Assembly: GCA_001421175.1 (NCBI GenBank)
Contig: LJKL01000009.1
Location: 89,616 to 153,615, forward strand
Source: Methanomassiliicoccales archaeon RumEn M2
GTDB taxonomy: Archaea > Thermoplasmatota > Thermoplasmata > Methanomassiliicoccales > Methanomethylophilaceae
DNA: 64,000 bases
Reading direction: 5' to 3'
Part shown: positions 53,457-62,103 of the stretch, in pieces
Position numbering within the stretch: position 1 is the first letter of the stretch
Layout: each line of letters opens with the position of its first letter
Notes under the pieces: generated by a model
Seen by the model: the letters and a program-made list of their open reading frames with translations, nothing else
What the model was told of the DNA's origin: nothing
Database searches by the model: none
Made by a program: the position numbers and the translations under genes

Positions 53457-55000
53457 TCATGAGATGTGAACCTCCATCTCGGGCACGGACAGCTTTATGT
53501 CGTTCTCCAGGAACTTGTCGTATATCGCAAGGCGTATCTGTGCCGAGATGCTCCCGAAGTTCTCCACATTGTCAACGTATGCGGTCAGGCGCAGCCTAAC
53601 ATCGAATTCGGCGAACTCGATCACACGGGTGTCCGGTGTATCGAAGGTACCGTCCTTTATGATGTTCGGATGCTCATAAGCGACCTCCCTCATAAGCCTC
53701 ATGGCAAGTTCCAGATCCGTTCCGTGGGCTACGCCCACCAATATCAGTATGCGGTAGGCGCGGTTCTTGCTGGTCATGTTCGTTATGACGGTTGATGCAA
53801 CGACGCTGTTGGGCATCACTATGATCTCCTCATTCTCCCAGCTGTGGAATGTTGTGTTCATCAGCCCGATCCTCTTGATCCTCAGTATTGCGGTGTGCTC
53901 CTTCATCTTCACAAGATCCCCCTCCTGAAGGGGCGGGTTATGAGAAGGGTCATGCCGCTGAAGAACTGGTTAAGGCTGTTCTGAGCCCCCAATGAGAGAG
54001 CCAGACCGAGTATTCCTGCCCCGGTGAGTATGGCAACCAGGTTGAACCCCAAGGCAGCAAGTATGGCTGCAAATGACACACTGGCTATGGTGATCTTCCC
54101 CAGCATGTTGAAGAGGGGCACCAGCGCAGTATCCACCGTTCCTATCTCCTCGTTCATCCTGGAGAAGAGCAGGGGGATGGCTATCTTGTAGACGCGCCAG
54201 GTTATTATCGCCCCCAGTATGATGTAGACTATGGAGGCGATGCTCAGTGACAGGGCGATGTAATAGGCATCCACTCCCCCGATGCTCAGAGCACCGGATA
54301 TCCCATAGGTGACGATGGTCAGGAACACAAGCCAGGAAACGTTCATCCTGATCTGGTCGAATCTCTTCTTGTTATCCTTGGAGAAGAATTCCCTCACGAT
54401 GATGAATATCGCGCCCATCATCAGGAGGGAGATGCCCATCCAAAGAAGGAAAGATATGATCGCGGTGAATACGGGCGTATTCAGAGGGTACGGGAGAGGG
54501 TTATCGAACTCCCCCAGTATCTTGTTGAACTGGTCATTTGATGCCAGTTGAGAGGAGATATCAACAGGGAAGGTCAAAGAAGCGGTGCTTTTGATACTGC
54601 TCACGGTGTTGGTGCAGACCATGGATATCTGCAGGTCCCTGCTGCCGGAGGCTGCGTACTTGCTCGCTTCCAGGGTCAGGGGCACGACCCTGCTCCCGTT
54701 ACCTTCCAGAAAGACGCTTATCACAGACCTTCCGTCATCGAAATGGGCAAAGAGGCCATCGGACCCGGACACCTTGAGGGCGACCTCATAAGGGTCGGCG
54801 GTCTTGTTGACAAGGATTAGGTCGAAGACGTAGGTGTCCCCCGCACCCAAGGAGATGTCGTGACTCGGGGTGGTCAGAGTCACCACATCGCCCGCATCCG
54901 CCCATTCTCCCGGACTGTTATCGGCTGCAAGCGGTATCATCAGCAGAGCGGCCACCGCAAAGAATGCGAACAGTGTTGCCGTTTTTCTGCTGGACATCAT
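53457..55000 (-). CDS. MscS-family mechanosensitive channel with secreted N-terminal domain (frameshifted)
   Basis: About 514 residues after joining two frames. A signal peptide (RKTATLFAFFAVAALLMIPL) leads to an external beta-rich domain of about 150 residues, then four hydrophobic helices (IISFLLWMGISLLMMGAIFI, LVFLTIVTYGISGAL and others) and the MscS pore helix LTGAGILGLALSLGAQNSLN with FSGMTLLITRPF. One C is missing from the run at 53918-53922; restoring it gives RPFRRGDLVKMKEH and the cytoplasmic beta domain. The ATG at 55000 lies 31 bases from the shared TATA element. Osmotic release valve is expected. Confidence 0.82.
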
Positions 55001-55025
55001 GATTTTCGTCAAGGCATACAAAGCA

Positions 55026-55037
55026 TAAAATATAGTT
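55026..55037. promoter_or_regulatory. Shared bidirectional TATA element, mscS and prepilin peptidase
   Basis: TAAAATATAGTT lies about 25-31 bases from both divergent start codons, 55000 (minus) and 55055 (plus), in a 54-base gap. Either strand can be read as a TATA box, so both messages could be leaderless and driven from one element. Confidence 0.5.
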
Positions 55038-55054
55038 GAGCATAATCTCAGCGT

Positions 55055-55901
55055 ATGGACATCCACGCGGACATGATCAAGGTCCTCATTGTCACGGCGA
55101 TCATGACCTCCGCCTGTGTCAGCGACTGGAGGCGGCGGGAGGTCTCGGAGATGCACTGGGCCCTGATAGGAGGTGCCGGCATGGTGTTCGTGGCACTCTA
55201 CGGCGGGTGCGATCTGTGGGCCAGATCGATGGTGGTCCTCGGCATGGCCTGATACTCTTCGATATTCTGGTCGATAGGGAGGTGAGTGCACGGCAGCAGC
55301 ATCTCATCCATCTCGGGATAGCCCTGCTGTTCCTGGTCCCGATACTGATGTCCGGATGGTGCATCAGGGCGGTAGCAGTACCGATCCTGTTGAATTATGT
55401 GCTGATGAATGTTCTGTACTCCTCCGATCTGATGAAGGGAGGGGCGGATACCGCCTGTCTGATAGCCATGGGGATGGTGTTCCAGCGCTATCCGGATCTC
55501 GGCGCGGTCCCTCTGATAAAGCCGGACCTGGGATCTACGATGCGATGTACATATTCCCTCTGTTCGTCCTCATGGCCGCTCTGATCATGACCGCCGTCAT
55601 AATGCTGGTATACTTCACCGCATTGAACATCCGGCGCAGGGATATCGGGCCCACGATGTTCTTCGGCTACAGGATGGACCTGGAAGAGGTACCGGAGCGC
55701 ATGGTATGGCCCATGCAGGATTACATCGACGGGAATCTGGTCACATCATACGGTGCCGTTAACGATCCCGCCGCTCTTCAGCGTCTCCGGGATGCCGGGG
55801 AGGTCAGGATATGGGTCACACCCAAGATACCGTTCCTGATACCTATCCTGGCGGGTTTCCTCTTCATGGTTATAATCGGTAATCCTTTGTTCATCTTATG
55901 A
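55055..55901 (+). CDS. Archaeal type IV prepilin/preflagellin peptidase, A24 (two frameshifts)
   Basis: About 282 residues after joining three frames. The first catalytic aspartate is in ACVSDWRRREVSEMHW near 20-35, the second in LMKGGADTACLIAMGMVFQR of the second frame, matching the A24 D and GxGD motifs, with six or so hydrophobic segments. The third frame holds IYDAMYIFPLFVLMAALIMT, a cytoplasmic stretch and a last helix FLIPILAGFLFMVIIGN. One C is missing at 55248-55249 and one G at 55530-55532. It would cut class III signal peptides of archaeal pilins; no pilin gene is in the window. Confidence 0.78.
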
Positions 55902-56907
55902 TATTGAGGCGGGTTTTACAGGAGGAGCAGCGGTTCCCGTCCAGTCCCACCACGTCGATGAGGTATCCGGTCCTCTTGATCACGACGTTGCCGCATTGGG
56001 GGCAGAAGGTGTCCGATCCGTCATCAGATATTATGTTCCCGATGTACACGTGCTGAAGTCCCGCCCCCTCGGCTATATCCATGGCCTTCTCCAGGGATTC
56101 CCCCGAGGTCCAGGGCACCATGTTCATCTCGTTGTCCGGATGGAATCTGGAGAAGTGCACTGGCACATATACGGACAGCTCCTTCGCTATCCATTCTGCG
56201 AAGGCTTTTATCTCTTCCGGTGAATCGTTGTGGCCCGGGATAAGCAGATAAGTGATCTCGATGGGCACCCCCTCTTCGTGCGCTATCTTGATGGCATCGA
56301 GGACATCCTTCAGGTGGGCGCCGCATATCTTCATGTAGAATTCATCGGTGAATCCCTTTACATCGATGTTCATGGCATCAGCTATCTTGCAGAGGTCCCG
56401 CATGGGCTCCTCGCAGATCAGGCCGTTGGTAACGATCACACAGTCCAGCTCCGGGTCGCAGCGCATGGTGTCCTGTATGTACTCGATCCAGATGGTCGGC
56501 TCATTGTACGTGAAGGCTATCCCGCTGCTCTTCTCCCGATTGCACATGGCAGCCAGGTCCTGCGGGGATTTGTACGTGGTCCTTTTGCGGCCTGCGGGAG
56601 ACTGGGATATGGAATAGTTCTGGCAGTGCTTGCAGGTCATATTGCATCCGACGCTGCCCACTGAGAATATCCTGCTCCCCGGCTTGTAGTGGTACAGAGG
56701 CTTCTTCTCCACAGGGTCGACGCACAGCGAAGAGACTCTTCCGTATGTGTCAGCAACAAGGTAGTCCGGGTCTCCGCGTCTTGCCCCGCATCTGCCGTAC
56801 TTCCCTATGCCGATCCTGCATCTGTGAGGGCAGAGGCCGCAGACGTACACGTCCCCCGCTCTTTCGTAGTATCTTGCTTCTATTCTGACCGGGCTAATAG
56901 CGGCCAT
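55891..56907 (-). CDS. amrS: AmrS-type radical SAM protein (PflA-like)
   Basis: A 338-residue radical SAM protein of the AmmeMemoRadiSam group. The iron-sulfur motif is VGCNMTCKHCQNYSISQ near 81-97 (CxxxCxxC), with an N-terminal cysteine set (CGLCPHRCRIG near 21) and a C-terminal zinc-ribbon-like CPQCGNV...RCSSC. The partners AMMECR1 and Memo are not in the window. The role is unknown. It overlaps the thiL stop by 14 bases and the prepilin peptidase end by 11. Confidence 0.85.
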   Translation of the reverse strand: MAAISPVRIEARYYERAGDVYVCGLCPHRCRIGIGKYGRCGARRGDPDYLVADTYGRVSSLCVDPVEKKPLYHYKPGSRIFSVGSVGCNMTCKHCQNYSISQSPAGRKRTTYKSPQDLAAMCNREKSSGIAFTYNEPTIWIEYIQDTMRCDPELDCVIVTNGLICEEPMRDLCKIADAMNIDVKGFTDEFYMKICGAHLKDVLDAIKIAHEEGVPIEITYLLIPGHNDSPEEIKAFAEWIAKELSVYVPVHFSRFHPDNEMNMVPWTSGESLEKAMDIAEGAGLQHVYIGNIISDDGSDTFCPQCGNVVIKRTGYLIDVVGLDGNRCSSCKTRLNIIR

Positions 56908-57834
56908 ACTCCAACCTCCTCGCGCCCTCGTCCGAGACGAGCCTAGCTTCCCTTCCTGAGGTCACAACCCCTATTATCGAGAAGCTCACGCCCGATTCGT
57001 ACAGGGCGTTCAGCTTCTCCTTGCTGAAGGTGAAGAGCAGCTCGTACTCCCCGCCGAAATTCATCATCATATCCATCTCCGGAACCCCTGTCTCTTCGGA
57101 GACGTCCTCCACGTCCGCCCCTTTGGGCAGGAACTCCGACATTATGTCCATCCCTACACGGCTGCACTCGCATATGGTGAGGGCAGCGGTGGCCAGGCCG
57201 TCAGAGAGGTCTATGCAGGAAGTGACGGCACCGGTGGATGCAAGGGCGATGCCCTCCCTGGTCCTGGGCACGGGGATGAAGAGCGAATCGGCAGCATCCG
57301 GGAAGCTAAGCCCGTTCATGATGGCGTGATATCCCGCCGCAGGGGACCCCAGGGGGCCGGTGACTGCGATCAGGTCCCCGGGCAGGGCATCTCTTCTGGT
57401 CATGGGCCTTCTGCCGTCCAGGGCCCCTATCGCCGTACCGCACACGAAACCGTTGCCCGGCTTCGTATCCCCGCCCACTATGTAGGCTCCGCAGAACTCT
57501 GCGCACTGGTCGGCGCCGCTCATTATGTCGCATATCTCCTGCTCCCCCAGTGAGTCCGGATCCCGAGGGACAGGGTCAGGGCCACGGGCCTGCCGCCCAT
57601 GCTCGCTATGTCGCTGAAATTGACGGCCGCGCTCATCCAGCCGAACTGCTCGAAGGTCATGCCCCCGGGCTTGTGCCTCTCTATGGTGACCGAGTCCGTG
57701 GCTATGACCACCGGCACGCCCTCTATCTCCACGACGGCCGAGTCGTCCCCCGGGCCCACAGAGAAGGGGCAGGGCCTGACGACGCTGAGAGCCTTCCTTA
57801 TCATGGCTCGCTCGTCCATATCCTTGGGGCACAT
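56894..57834 (-). CDS. thiL: Thiamine-monophosphate kinase (frameshifted)
   Basis: About 313 residues after joining two frames. It phosphorylates thiamine monophosphate to the diphosphate. The first frame has PFSVGPGDDSAVVE near 24-37 and VNFSDIASMGGRPVALTLSL; the second has GGDTKPGNGFVCGTAIGAL, the LPGDLIAVTGPLGSPAAGY loop and SCIDLSDGLATAA. One G is missing in the GG at 57558-57559 (plus strand), and adding it joins LSLGI to PDSLGEQE. The ATG at 57834 lies about 26 bases from CTTTATTTA; ATG 57840 is the alternative. Its stop is TAG, rare here. TPP would serve ilvB. Confidence 0.87.
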
Positions 57835-57925
57835 GTCCATTCGATGCTCCTGTTTGTAAATAAAGATGTTCTGTCGTAAGTGCAATATGCCTAAATACGA
57901 AACTACGGATAATGAGAGGACCGAA

Positions 57926-59168
57926 ATGATCATGAACGTCAAGTACGGCAAAGACGGGTGCCAGACCGTAACGGTCCCGGATGAGAATTTCATAGGGACC
58001 TTCTACCCCGCCGATGTGAAATGCCGCCCTGCGGACGAGGTTATAAACGAATCCATTGACAACCCCATAGGCTACAGGTCTCTGGCCGATTTCCTGGAAG
58101 GGGGCAAGGATGTAGTTTTCATAGTCAACGATGCGACGAGGCCGACTCCGACGGCGAAGGTCCTGGACGCCCTCCACAAGAGAATGGACCTCAGCAAAGC
58201 CAGATTCCTGGTGGCCACAGGCGCGCACAGGGATATGACGCCCGACGAGTACGATTTCGTCTTCGGGAAGCACTACAAGCACCTGAAGGACAGGATAATA
58301 GCCCACGATGCCAAGGCATCGGAGTGCACATACCTGGGGAAGTCCAAGAACGGGACCCCCATGGAGGTCAACAGGATAGCGGTGGAGGCGGACCGCCTGG
58401 TGATAATAACGAGTGTGGAACCGCACTATTTCGCAGGATATACGGGGGGGAAGGAAATCCTTCCTGCCGGGTGTGGCATCCTTCAAGACGATAGAGGCCA
58501 ACCACAAACTGGCGATGAACAAGGAGGCCCAGTCCCTGGTGCTGGAGGGGAACCCCGTCCATGAGGACATGATGGATGCCCTGGAGAGCGTGAAGGGGAA
58601 GGAGATATTCTCGATACAGATGATACTGGACAGGCACCAGAACATATACAGGGTGGCCGCCGGCGATCTGAACGGGGCGTTCGCCAAAGCCGTGGAGTGG
58701 GCGAATGAGGTCTTCTCGGTACCGATCCCGGAGAAGGCGGACGCCGTCATATCCGTGGCCCCGTATCCGATGGATGTGGATCTGTATCAGTCGCAAAAGG
58801 CCATAGACAACGGGAAATGGGCACTGAAGGAAGGGGGCAAGCTGATAATGGTCTCCAAGTGCAGGGAAGGCGTCGGCGGCGACACGTTCCTCAAGCAGCT
58901 GTCACTGTCGAAGGACCCGGCGAGGGTCCTGGAGAACCTGAGGACGGAGTACAAGCTCGGGTACCACAAGGCCGCGAAGATGGCGGAGGTCGCCGTATGG
59001 GCTGACCTGTGGGTCGTCTCCGATCTTGATCCGGAGATAATATCCAAAGCGAACATGACCCCATTCAGCTCCCTCAAGGATGCGATGGATGAGGTCTTCA
59101 GATGGAAGCCTGATGCCAGAGTGATGGTGCTGGCGGAAGGAAGCGTGACTATACCGAGGTTAGAGTGA
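57926..59168 (+). CDS. larA: Nickel-dependent lactate racemase family protein LarA (frameshifted)
   Basis: About 413 residues after joining two frames; LarA/DUF2088 family. The N-terminal part has FIVNDATRPTPTAKVLDALH near 70, ARFLVATGAHRDMTPDEYDF near 99 with the H of the pincer site and IAHDAKASECTYLG; then VEPHYFAGYTGG. The C-terminal part has RKSFLPGVASFKTIEANHKL and VGGDTFLKQLSLSKD. The G7 run at 58444-58450 should be G6. ATG 57926 is set by GAGAGG six bases before it. LarA needs the LarB/C/E cofactor proteins, absent here. Substrate may be lactate or another 2-hydroxyacid. Confidence 0.8.
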
Positions 59169-59169
59169 C

Positions 59170-60267
59170 ATGAGTGATTTCGAGACAGATAAGATGGAGA
59201 AGATAAGGGACGCCGTGAACGTATGCACGATGTGCGGGTTCTGCAAAAGCGTGTGCCCCTCTTTCAAAGCAATAGGATGGGATTCAGAGCTTTCCAGAGG
59301 GAGGATAATCCTGTCCTACGGTCTTCTGACCGGTGAGATACCTGCCGACGAATCCGTGGTGAAGAGCATGTACACATGCACCACCTGCGCAGACTGTGTC
59401 AGGCGATGCACTTCCAAAGTAGACATAGTGGAGATAATCGAGGCCACCCGCGCCGATCTGGTCAAGAGCGGGCACATCCTGCCGAAGCACAAGGCGGTGT
59501 GCGAGAACATAATCGCCACCAACAACCCCTACGGGGAGAAGAGATCCGTCAAGGAGACCCTGGGCCGGGAGCCCAAGAAGGCCGAGGTGGGTTATTTCGC
59601 CGGGTGCACCGCGACCTACAGGAACAAGGAGATCTCCGCCGCAACGATATCCATATTGGACAAGCTGAAGGTGGACTACACCACGCTTGATGAGGTCTGC
59701 TGCGGCTCCGTGATGGTCAGGATAGGCTGGTCCCACGAGGATGTGGCGAAGCTCTACCAGAGGAACCTGGATCATATCAAATCCCTCGGCATCAAGACTC
59801 TGGTGCTCTCCTGCTCCGGATGCTACAGGATGTTCAAGACCGAGTACCCGCGGTTCGTGGAAGTGCCCTTCGAAGTGCTGCATATATCTGAGTTCCTGGC
59901 AAGGCAGGACCTGAAGCTCAAGCCGATGAACGGTGTGGTCGCCACATACCATGACCCCTGTCACCTGGGCAGGCATGTCGGCGTGTACGACGCTCCCAGA
60001 GAGGTCATAAAGAAGATCCCGGGACTGGAGTTCAGGGAGATGGAGTTCAGCGGTCCCACATCCCATTGCTGCGGAGGCGGCGGAGGAGTGAGGTCCGCCT
60101 TCCCGGAGGAATCCGGCAAGATCGCCAGGACCAGGATGGAAGAGGCGGATTTCGCCGACCTGATGATCACATCATGCCCCTTCTGCGTCAACAATCTGAT
60201 ACTCGGCAAAGGGGAGAAGGAGATCAGGGTAGTCGATCTCGTTGAATTGGTTGACGAGCTGCTTTGA
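59170..60267 (+). CDS. HdrD/GlcF-like iron-sulfur oxidoreductase subunit
   Basis: A 365-residue protein with two [4Fe-4S] ferredoxin motifs, CTMCGFCKSVCP near 19-30 and CTTCADCVRRC near 70-80, and two cysteine-rich CCG domains: GYFAGCTATYR with DEVCCGSVMVR and SCSGCYRMF, then DPCHLGRH with SHCCGGGGGVRS and SCPFCVNN. The same plan occurs in HdrD, GlcF and LldE. One base separates it from larA, which suggests oxidation of lactate or a similar acid with electrons passed to a heterodisulfide-type acceptor; no FAD (GlcD) partner is in the window. The last claim is inference. Confidence 0.82.
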   Translation: MSDFETDKMEKIRDAVNVCTMCGFCKSVCPSFKAIGWDSELSRGRIILSYGLLTGEIPADESVVKSMYTCTTCADCVRRCTSKVDIVEIIEATRADLVKSGHILPKHKAVCENIIATNNPYGEKRSVKETLGREPKKAEVGYFAGCTATYRNKEISAATISILDKLKVDYTTLDEVCCGSVMVRIGWSHEDVAKLYQRNLDHIKSLGIKTLVLSCSGCYRMFKTEYPRFVEVPFEVLHISEFLARQDLKLKPMNGVVATYHDPCHLGRHVGVYDAPREVIKKIPGLEFREMEFSGPTSHCCGGGGGVRSAFPEESGKIARTRMEEADFADLMITSCPFCVNNLILGKGEKEIRVVDLVELVDELL

Positions 60268-61100
60268 ATATGGAGACCCACTGGCGCAAAGGAAGGATAT
60301 CTTACGAGCGTCCGAGGATAATGGGGATACTGAACGTCACCCCTGACTCCTTCTCGGACGGAGGCCTTCACACCAAGGATGCCGTAGCTCATGCGTTCAG
60401 GATGATCGATGAGGGCGCGGACATCATCGACATAGGCGGTGAGTCCACCAGGCCCGGCTTCACACCCGTATCCGCAACGACGGAGATAGGGCGCATACTC
60501 CCTGTGCTGCGGGAACTGGTCAGCTCCGCCGATGTCCCGATAAGCGTGGATACCATGAAGCCTGATGTGGCGCAAGCGGCAATAGGCGCCGGTGCGGACA
60601 TCATAAACGATGTGTACGGGCTAAGGGCCCCAGGTATGACGGAGCTCATAGCGTCCTCCGGTGTCTCGGCTGTGATAATGCACATGCACGGCGACCCCGG
60701 GACCCTGCACTCGGAGACGATGGAGGGTGATGCGGTATCCGAGATAATCGATTTCCTGAAGGAGAGGAGGACCGCGGCGCTGGACGCAGGGATACGAGCG
60801 GACAGGATAATAATGGACCCTGGGGCGGGATTCGGGAAGAGCCATGCACAGAACGCCGAGATCGTCGAGCATGCGGGAAGGTTCTCCTCGGGCCATCCGG
60901 TGCTCGTGGGCGTATCGAGGAAGCGCTTCCTCAAGACCCAGCTTCCGGATATGGGCGCGGACGAGGCCACAGCGGAGATCTCCCTGCGGGCGGTCCGTGC
61001 CGGGGCGAACATAGTAAGGGTGCACAATGTGGCCGTTATGAGGAAGGCGTTAGAGAAGCATCTTAGCCAGACCGCCTGCGGCCAGGACAGCGACGAGTGA
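60264..61100 (+). CDS. folP: Dihydropteroate synthase
   Basis: A 278-residue TIM-barrel dihydropteroate synthase. Signatures are IMGILNVTPDSFSDGGLH near 19, EGADIIDIGGESTRPGFTPV near 49-68, ISVDTMKPDVAQAA near 92, INDVYGLR near 112 and the pterin/phosphate site DPGAGFGKSHAQN near 187 with VGVSRKRFLK. A TTG at 60264 overlaps the upstream stop; ATG 60270 is the likelier start in sequence terms. Archaeal H4MPT synthesis uses another enzyme, so this implies a folate-type pathway or pterin use. Its 3' end overlaps the DUF2116-like gene by 51 bases. Confidence 0.9.
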   Translation: MNMETHWRKGRISYERPRIMGILNVTPDSFSDGGLHTKDAVAHAFRMIDEGADIIDIGGESTRPGFTPVSATTEIGRILPVLRELVSSADVPISVDTMKPDVAQAAIGAGADIINDVYGLRAPGMTELIASSGVSAVIMHMHGDPGTLHSETMEGDAVSEIIDFLKERRTAALDAGIRADRIIMDPGAGFGKSHAQNAEIVEHAGRFSSGHPVLVGVSRKRFLKTQLPDMGADEATAEISLRAVRAGANIVRVHNVAVMRKALEKHLSQTACGQDSDE

Positions 61101-61256
61101 CACCGCTACAAGGATGTAGAATCTCCTGTCCTTCTTCCTCTCCGTCCTCTCGTCATAATCCCTGAGAACCCGGCATTCGTCGTCGCAGTACTCCCTGCCG
61201 TATGGAATGGGATCTCCGCAGTAGAGACAATGGGAATGGTCGTCTAGACGGGCCAT
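61050..61256 (-). CDS. DUF2116-like zinc-ribbon membrane protein
   Basis: A 68-residue protein, with CLYCGDPIPYGREYCDDECR near 10-29 (zinc ribbon with CxxC and C-x3-C), a charged linker YDERTERKKDRR and one C-terminal membrane helix FYILVAVSLVAVLAAGGLAK. This is the layout of the archaeal DUF2116 family. It overlaps the last 51 bases of folP in a convergent arrangement, a large overlap for two real genes. Function unknown. Confidence 0.7.
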   Translation of the reverse strand: MARLDDHSHCLYCGDPIPYGREYCDDECRVLRDYDERTERKKDRRFYILVAVSLVAVLAAGGLAKMLL

Positions 61257-61393
61257 GACGGTGTCAGGGATTTGCCGTACTTAAACGATTATGCATTTCT
61301 TCGGGGTATGTCCTTATTCATAGCTCGAATGCGTTCGGAGGGAAGCTCCCCTTTAAATAGGGGCCGAGGAAATAGTGGTGTTCGTGATTAGAT
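61257..61393. other. Intergenic gap with divergent promoters
   Basis: This 137-base stretch between the DUF2116-like gene and the next plus-strand gene holds AT-rich patches (TTTAAATAGG at 61352-61361 and TTAAACGATTATG near 61280), probable promoter elements for the two flanking starts. No RNA or further frame is seen. Confidence 0.4.
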
Positions 61394-61639
61394 ATGTCTG
61401 ATTATAGCAGGAAGACGGATTCCGGCTCCGGCAGGAGACGCGGCAGGGCTAACGATTCGGAATATTCCAGATGGGGACTAACGGATGATGAGGCGAAGGT
61501 ATGGGCATTCATGAAATCCGAGTCCCCGAACCCCAAGGAGGAGTGGTCCACCTGGTACGGCAGGCCCGAGGCGGAGTATGAGACCATGGCCGCATCCGTG
61601 GAGAAGAAGCTGCAAGAGAGCGGCTACTACGAGGACTAA
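61394..61639 (+). CDS. Small polar protein of unknown function (81 aa)
   Basis: An 81-residue acidic-to-neutral protein with a disordered, serine- and arginine-rich start (SDYSRKTDSGSGRRRGRAND) followed by a compact aromatic part (SRWGLTDDEAKVWAFMKS, EEWSTWYGRPEAEYETM) and a helical end ASVEKKLQESGYYED. TTTAAATAGG at 61352 fits a promoter about 40 bases upstream. I recognise no family. Its codon use matches its neighbours, and a hairpin follows the stop. Confidence 0.6.
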   Translation: MSDYSRKTDSGSGRRRGRANDSEYSRWGLTDDEAKVWAFMKSESPNPKEEWSTWYGRPEAEYETMAASVEKKLQESGYYED

Positions 61640-61653
61640 ATATCTTCAGGGAC

Positions 61654-61675
61654 GGCACCCGGTGAAACGGGTGCC
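61654..61675. terminator. Eight-pair hairpin followed by a T-rich tract
   Basis: GGCACCCG-GTGAAA-CGGGTGCC, then TGACCTTATTTTT. On the plus strand it makes a good terminator for the 81-residue gene. Because it also lies in a protein-like frame of the minus strand (see findings), another role is possible. Confidence 0.5.
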
Positions 61676-61886
61676 TGACCTTATTTTTGATACGTTCAAA
61701 GTCGATCAGGAAGCCGAACCGCTCTGCAGTGAGCAGATTCGTTGCAAACCTCTTCGCGGGATCGAAGGGGGAAGAAGGTCTGACGATCTCGAAATACTCA
61801 AGGATCGCATCCTCCGAACAGGCCGCCGGCATCAACCGGGATGCCCATAAGCATTCTCTCGAAAGAACAGAGAATCAGGAAGAAGA
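61676..61886. other. Unassigned 210-base stretch before tRNA-Pro
   Basis: No gene is assigned. The minus strand has a frame from 61835 that reads, without a stop, EYFEIVRPSSPFDPAKRF, then ATNLLTAERFGFLIDFERI and KNKVRHPFHRVP into the hairpin; it continues into the 81-residue gene and therefore cannot be fully real. It may be a gene remnant or a conserved RNA. Confidence 0.3.
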
Positions 61887-61962
61887 TGGTGGGCCCGTCC
61901 AGATTTGAACTGGAGTGTCATGCACCCCAAGCATGGAGGATACCAAGCTACCCCACGGGCCC
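61887..61962 (-). tRNA. tRNA-Pro (GGG)
   Basis: A 76-base minus-strand cloverleaf with encoded CCA. Acceptor GGGCCCG pairs with CGGGCCC, the anticodon stem CATGC/GCATG encloses TTGGGGT (anticodon GGG) and the T arm is TCCAG-TTCAAAT-CTGGA. A TATA-like AATATAAAC lies about 47 bases upstream of the 5' end, so a short 5' leader is likely. Confidence 0.95.
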
Positions 61963-62067
61963 ATGCAGAATTCCTCTGCGTGTACCGCACGAATAAGGAG
62001 GCCCAATATAAACCTGCCGTTGCTCCAGACATCCCGGCGCAGTCTTAGATGTAAATAGAAAATGTGT

Positions 62068-62088
62068 CGGGGGGCCTTGCGCCCCCCG
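62068..62088 (-). terminator. Terminator hairpin after rpoN
   Basis: CGGGGGGC-CTTGC-GCCCCCCG, a perfect eight-pair GC stem 15 bases past the rpoN stop. On the minus strand ACACATTTTCTATTT follows, a T-rich tail. It probably ends the L18e-L13-S9-RpoN transcript. Confidence 0.65.
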
Positions 62089-62103
62089 TTCAGGTTTGAA
62101 GGA

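Noticed and set aside
56894..58750. A 618-codon minus-strand frame covering thiL and running through larA
   Set aside because: Only its last third is thiL; the rest is antisense to larA. The apparent fusion is created by the thiL frameshift.
61509..61835. Minus-strand 108-codon frame as a gene
   Set aside because: It overlaps most of the 81-residue plus-strand gene and has no stop before it; only the upstream half looks protein-like, so it is kept as an unexplained block.
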